From: [Phialemoniopsis] sp. UDSM-2020
Lineage: Eukaryota; Ascomycota; Sordariomycetes; Thyridiales; Thyridiaceae
Assembly (NCBI GenBank): GCA_018873225.1
Contig: JAEILZ010000006.1
Location: forward strand, 2,108,001 to 2,172,000
Direction: 5' to 3'
Length of the DNA stretch: 64,000 nt
This document shows positions 60,816-64,000 of the stretch, in pieces. The position numbers were made by a program, and so were the translations under genes. Numbering within the stretch: position 1 is the stretch's first letter; every line of letters starts with the position of its first letter. The notes under the pieces are model-generated. The model was not told the origin of the DNA, did not search any database, and saw only the letters and a list, made by a program, of their open reading frames with translations.

Positions 60816-64000
<3,185 letters not shown>

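Overview
The window reads as nuclear DNA of a filamentous ascomycete (Pezizomycotina, probably a Sordariomycete). Coding regions are cut by short GT-AG introns of about 46-113 nt, several with CTAAC or TACTAAC branch points. The gene content is typically fungal: HET-domain proteins, GT90/CAP10 glycosyltransferases, a Zn2Cys6 regulator, Dal5-type and DHA1-type MFS carriers, a tiny Cu-type metallothionein and NmrA-like reductases. Exon joins are my own readings of splice signals and reading phase; no transcript data were available.

Layout. 1-7 kb is accessory: a HET-domain gene whose otherwise open frame carries two TAG codons exactly where tryptophans are expected, then a Ure2-like GST, a secreted FAD-dependent amine-oxidase-like protein and an ABM-fold-like protein. 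8-15 kb holds a VWA-Hint (Vint-type) protein and two divergently transcribed GT90 genes. 15.7-32.7 kb is mostly housekeeping: ribosomal protein eL13, a SmgGDS-type armadillo protein, a COX14-domain mitochondrial protein, a low-complexity protein of unknown function, DAHP synthase with a Gcn4/CPC1-type site upstream, a small Cys-rich membrane protein, mitoribosomal protein mL50 and a small hypothetical protein. 34.8-41.2 kb holds a 27-residue metallothionein (missed by length-filtered gene finding), an NmrA-like protein and a 1147-residue ankyrin-CorA fusion.

41.3-47.3 kb looks like a small metabolic cluster: a Dal5-type MFS carrier and an MmgE/PrpD enzyme share a 0.5 kb divergent promoter, and a Zn2Cys6 regulator ends 65 bp from the enzyme gene in convergent orientation. 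48-64 kb is accessory again: an intact HET protein, a DHA1 MFS drug transporter, an alpha/beta hydrolase, a glycosylated protein with weak ADP-ribosyltransferase-like features, a second NmrA-like protein, a ferric reductase and a GH2 beta-galactosidase cut by the right edge.

The observation most worth follow-up is the HET gene at the left edge. Both stops are TGG-to-TAG changes with the frame intact on either side, and the intact HET protein at 48-50 kb has Trp at both matching positions. This is what either two RIP-type mutations or a gene needing A-to-I editing of UAG would look like.
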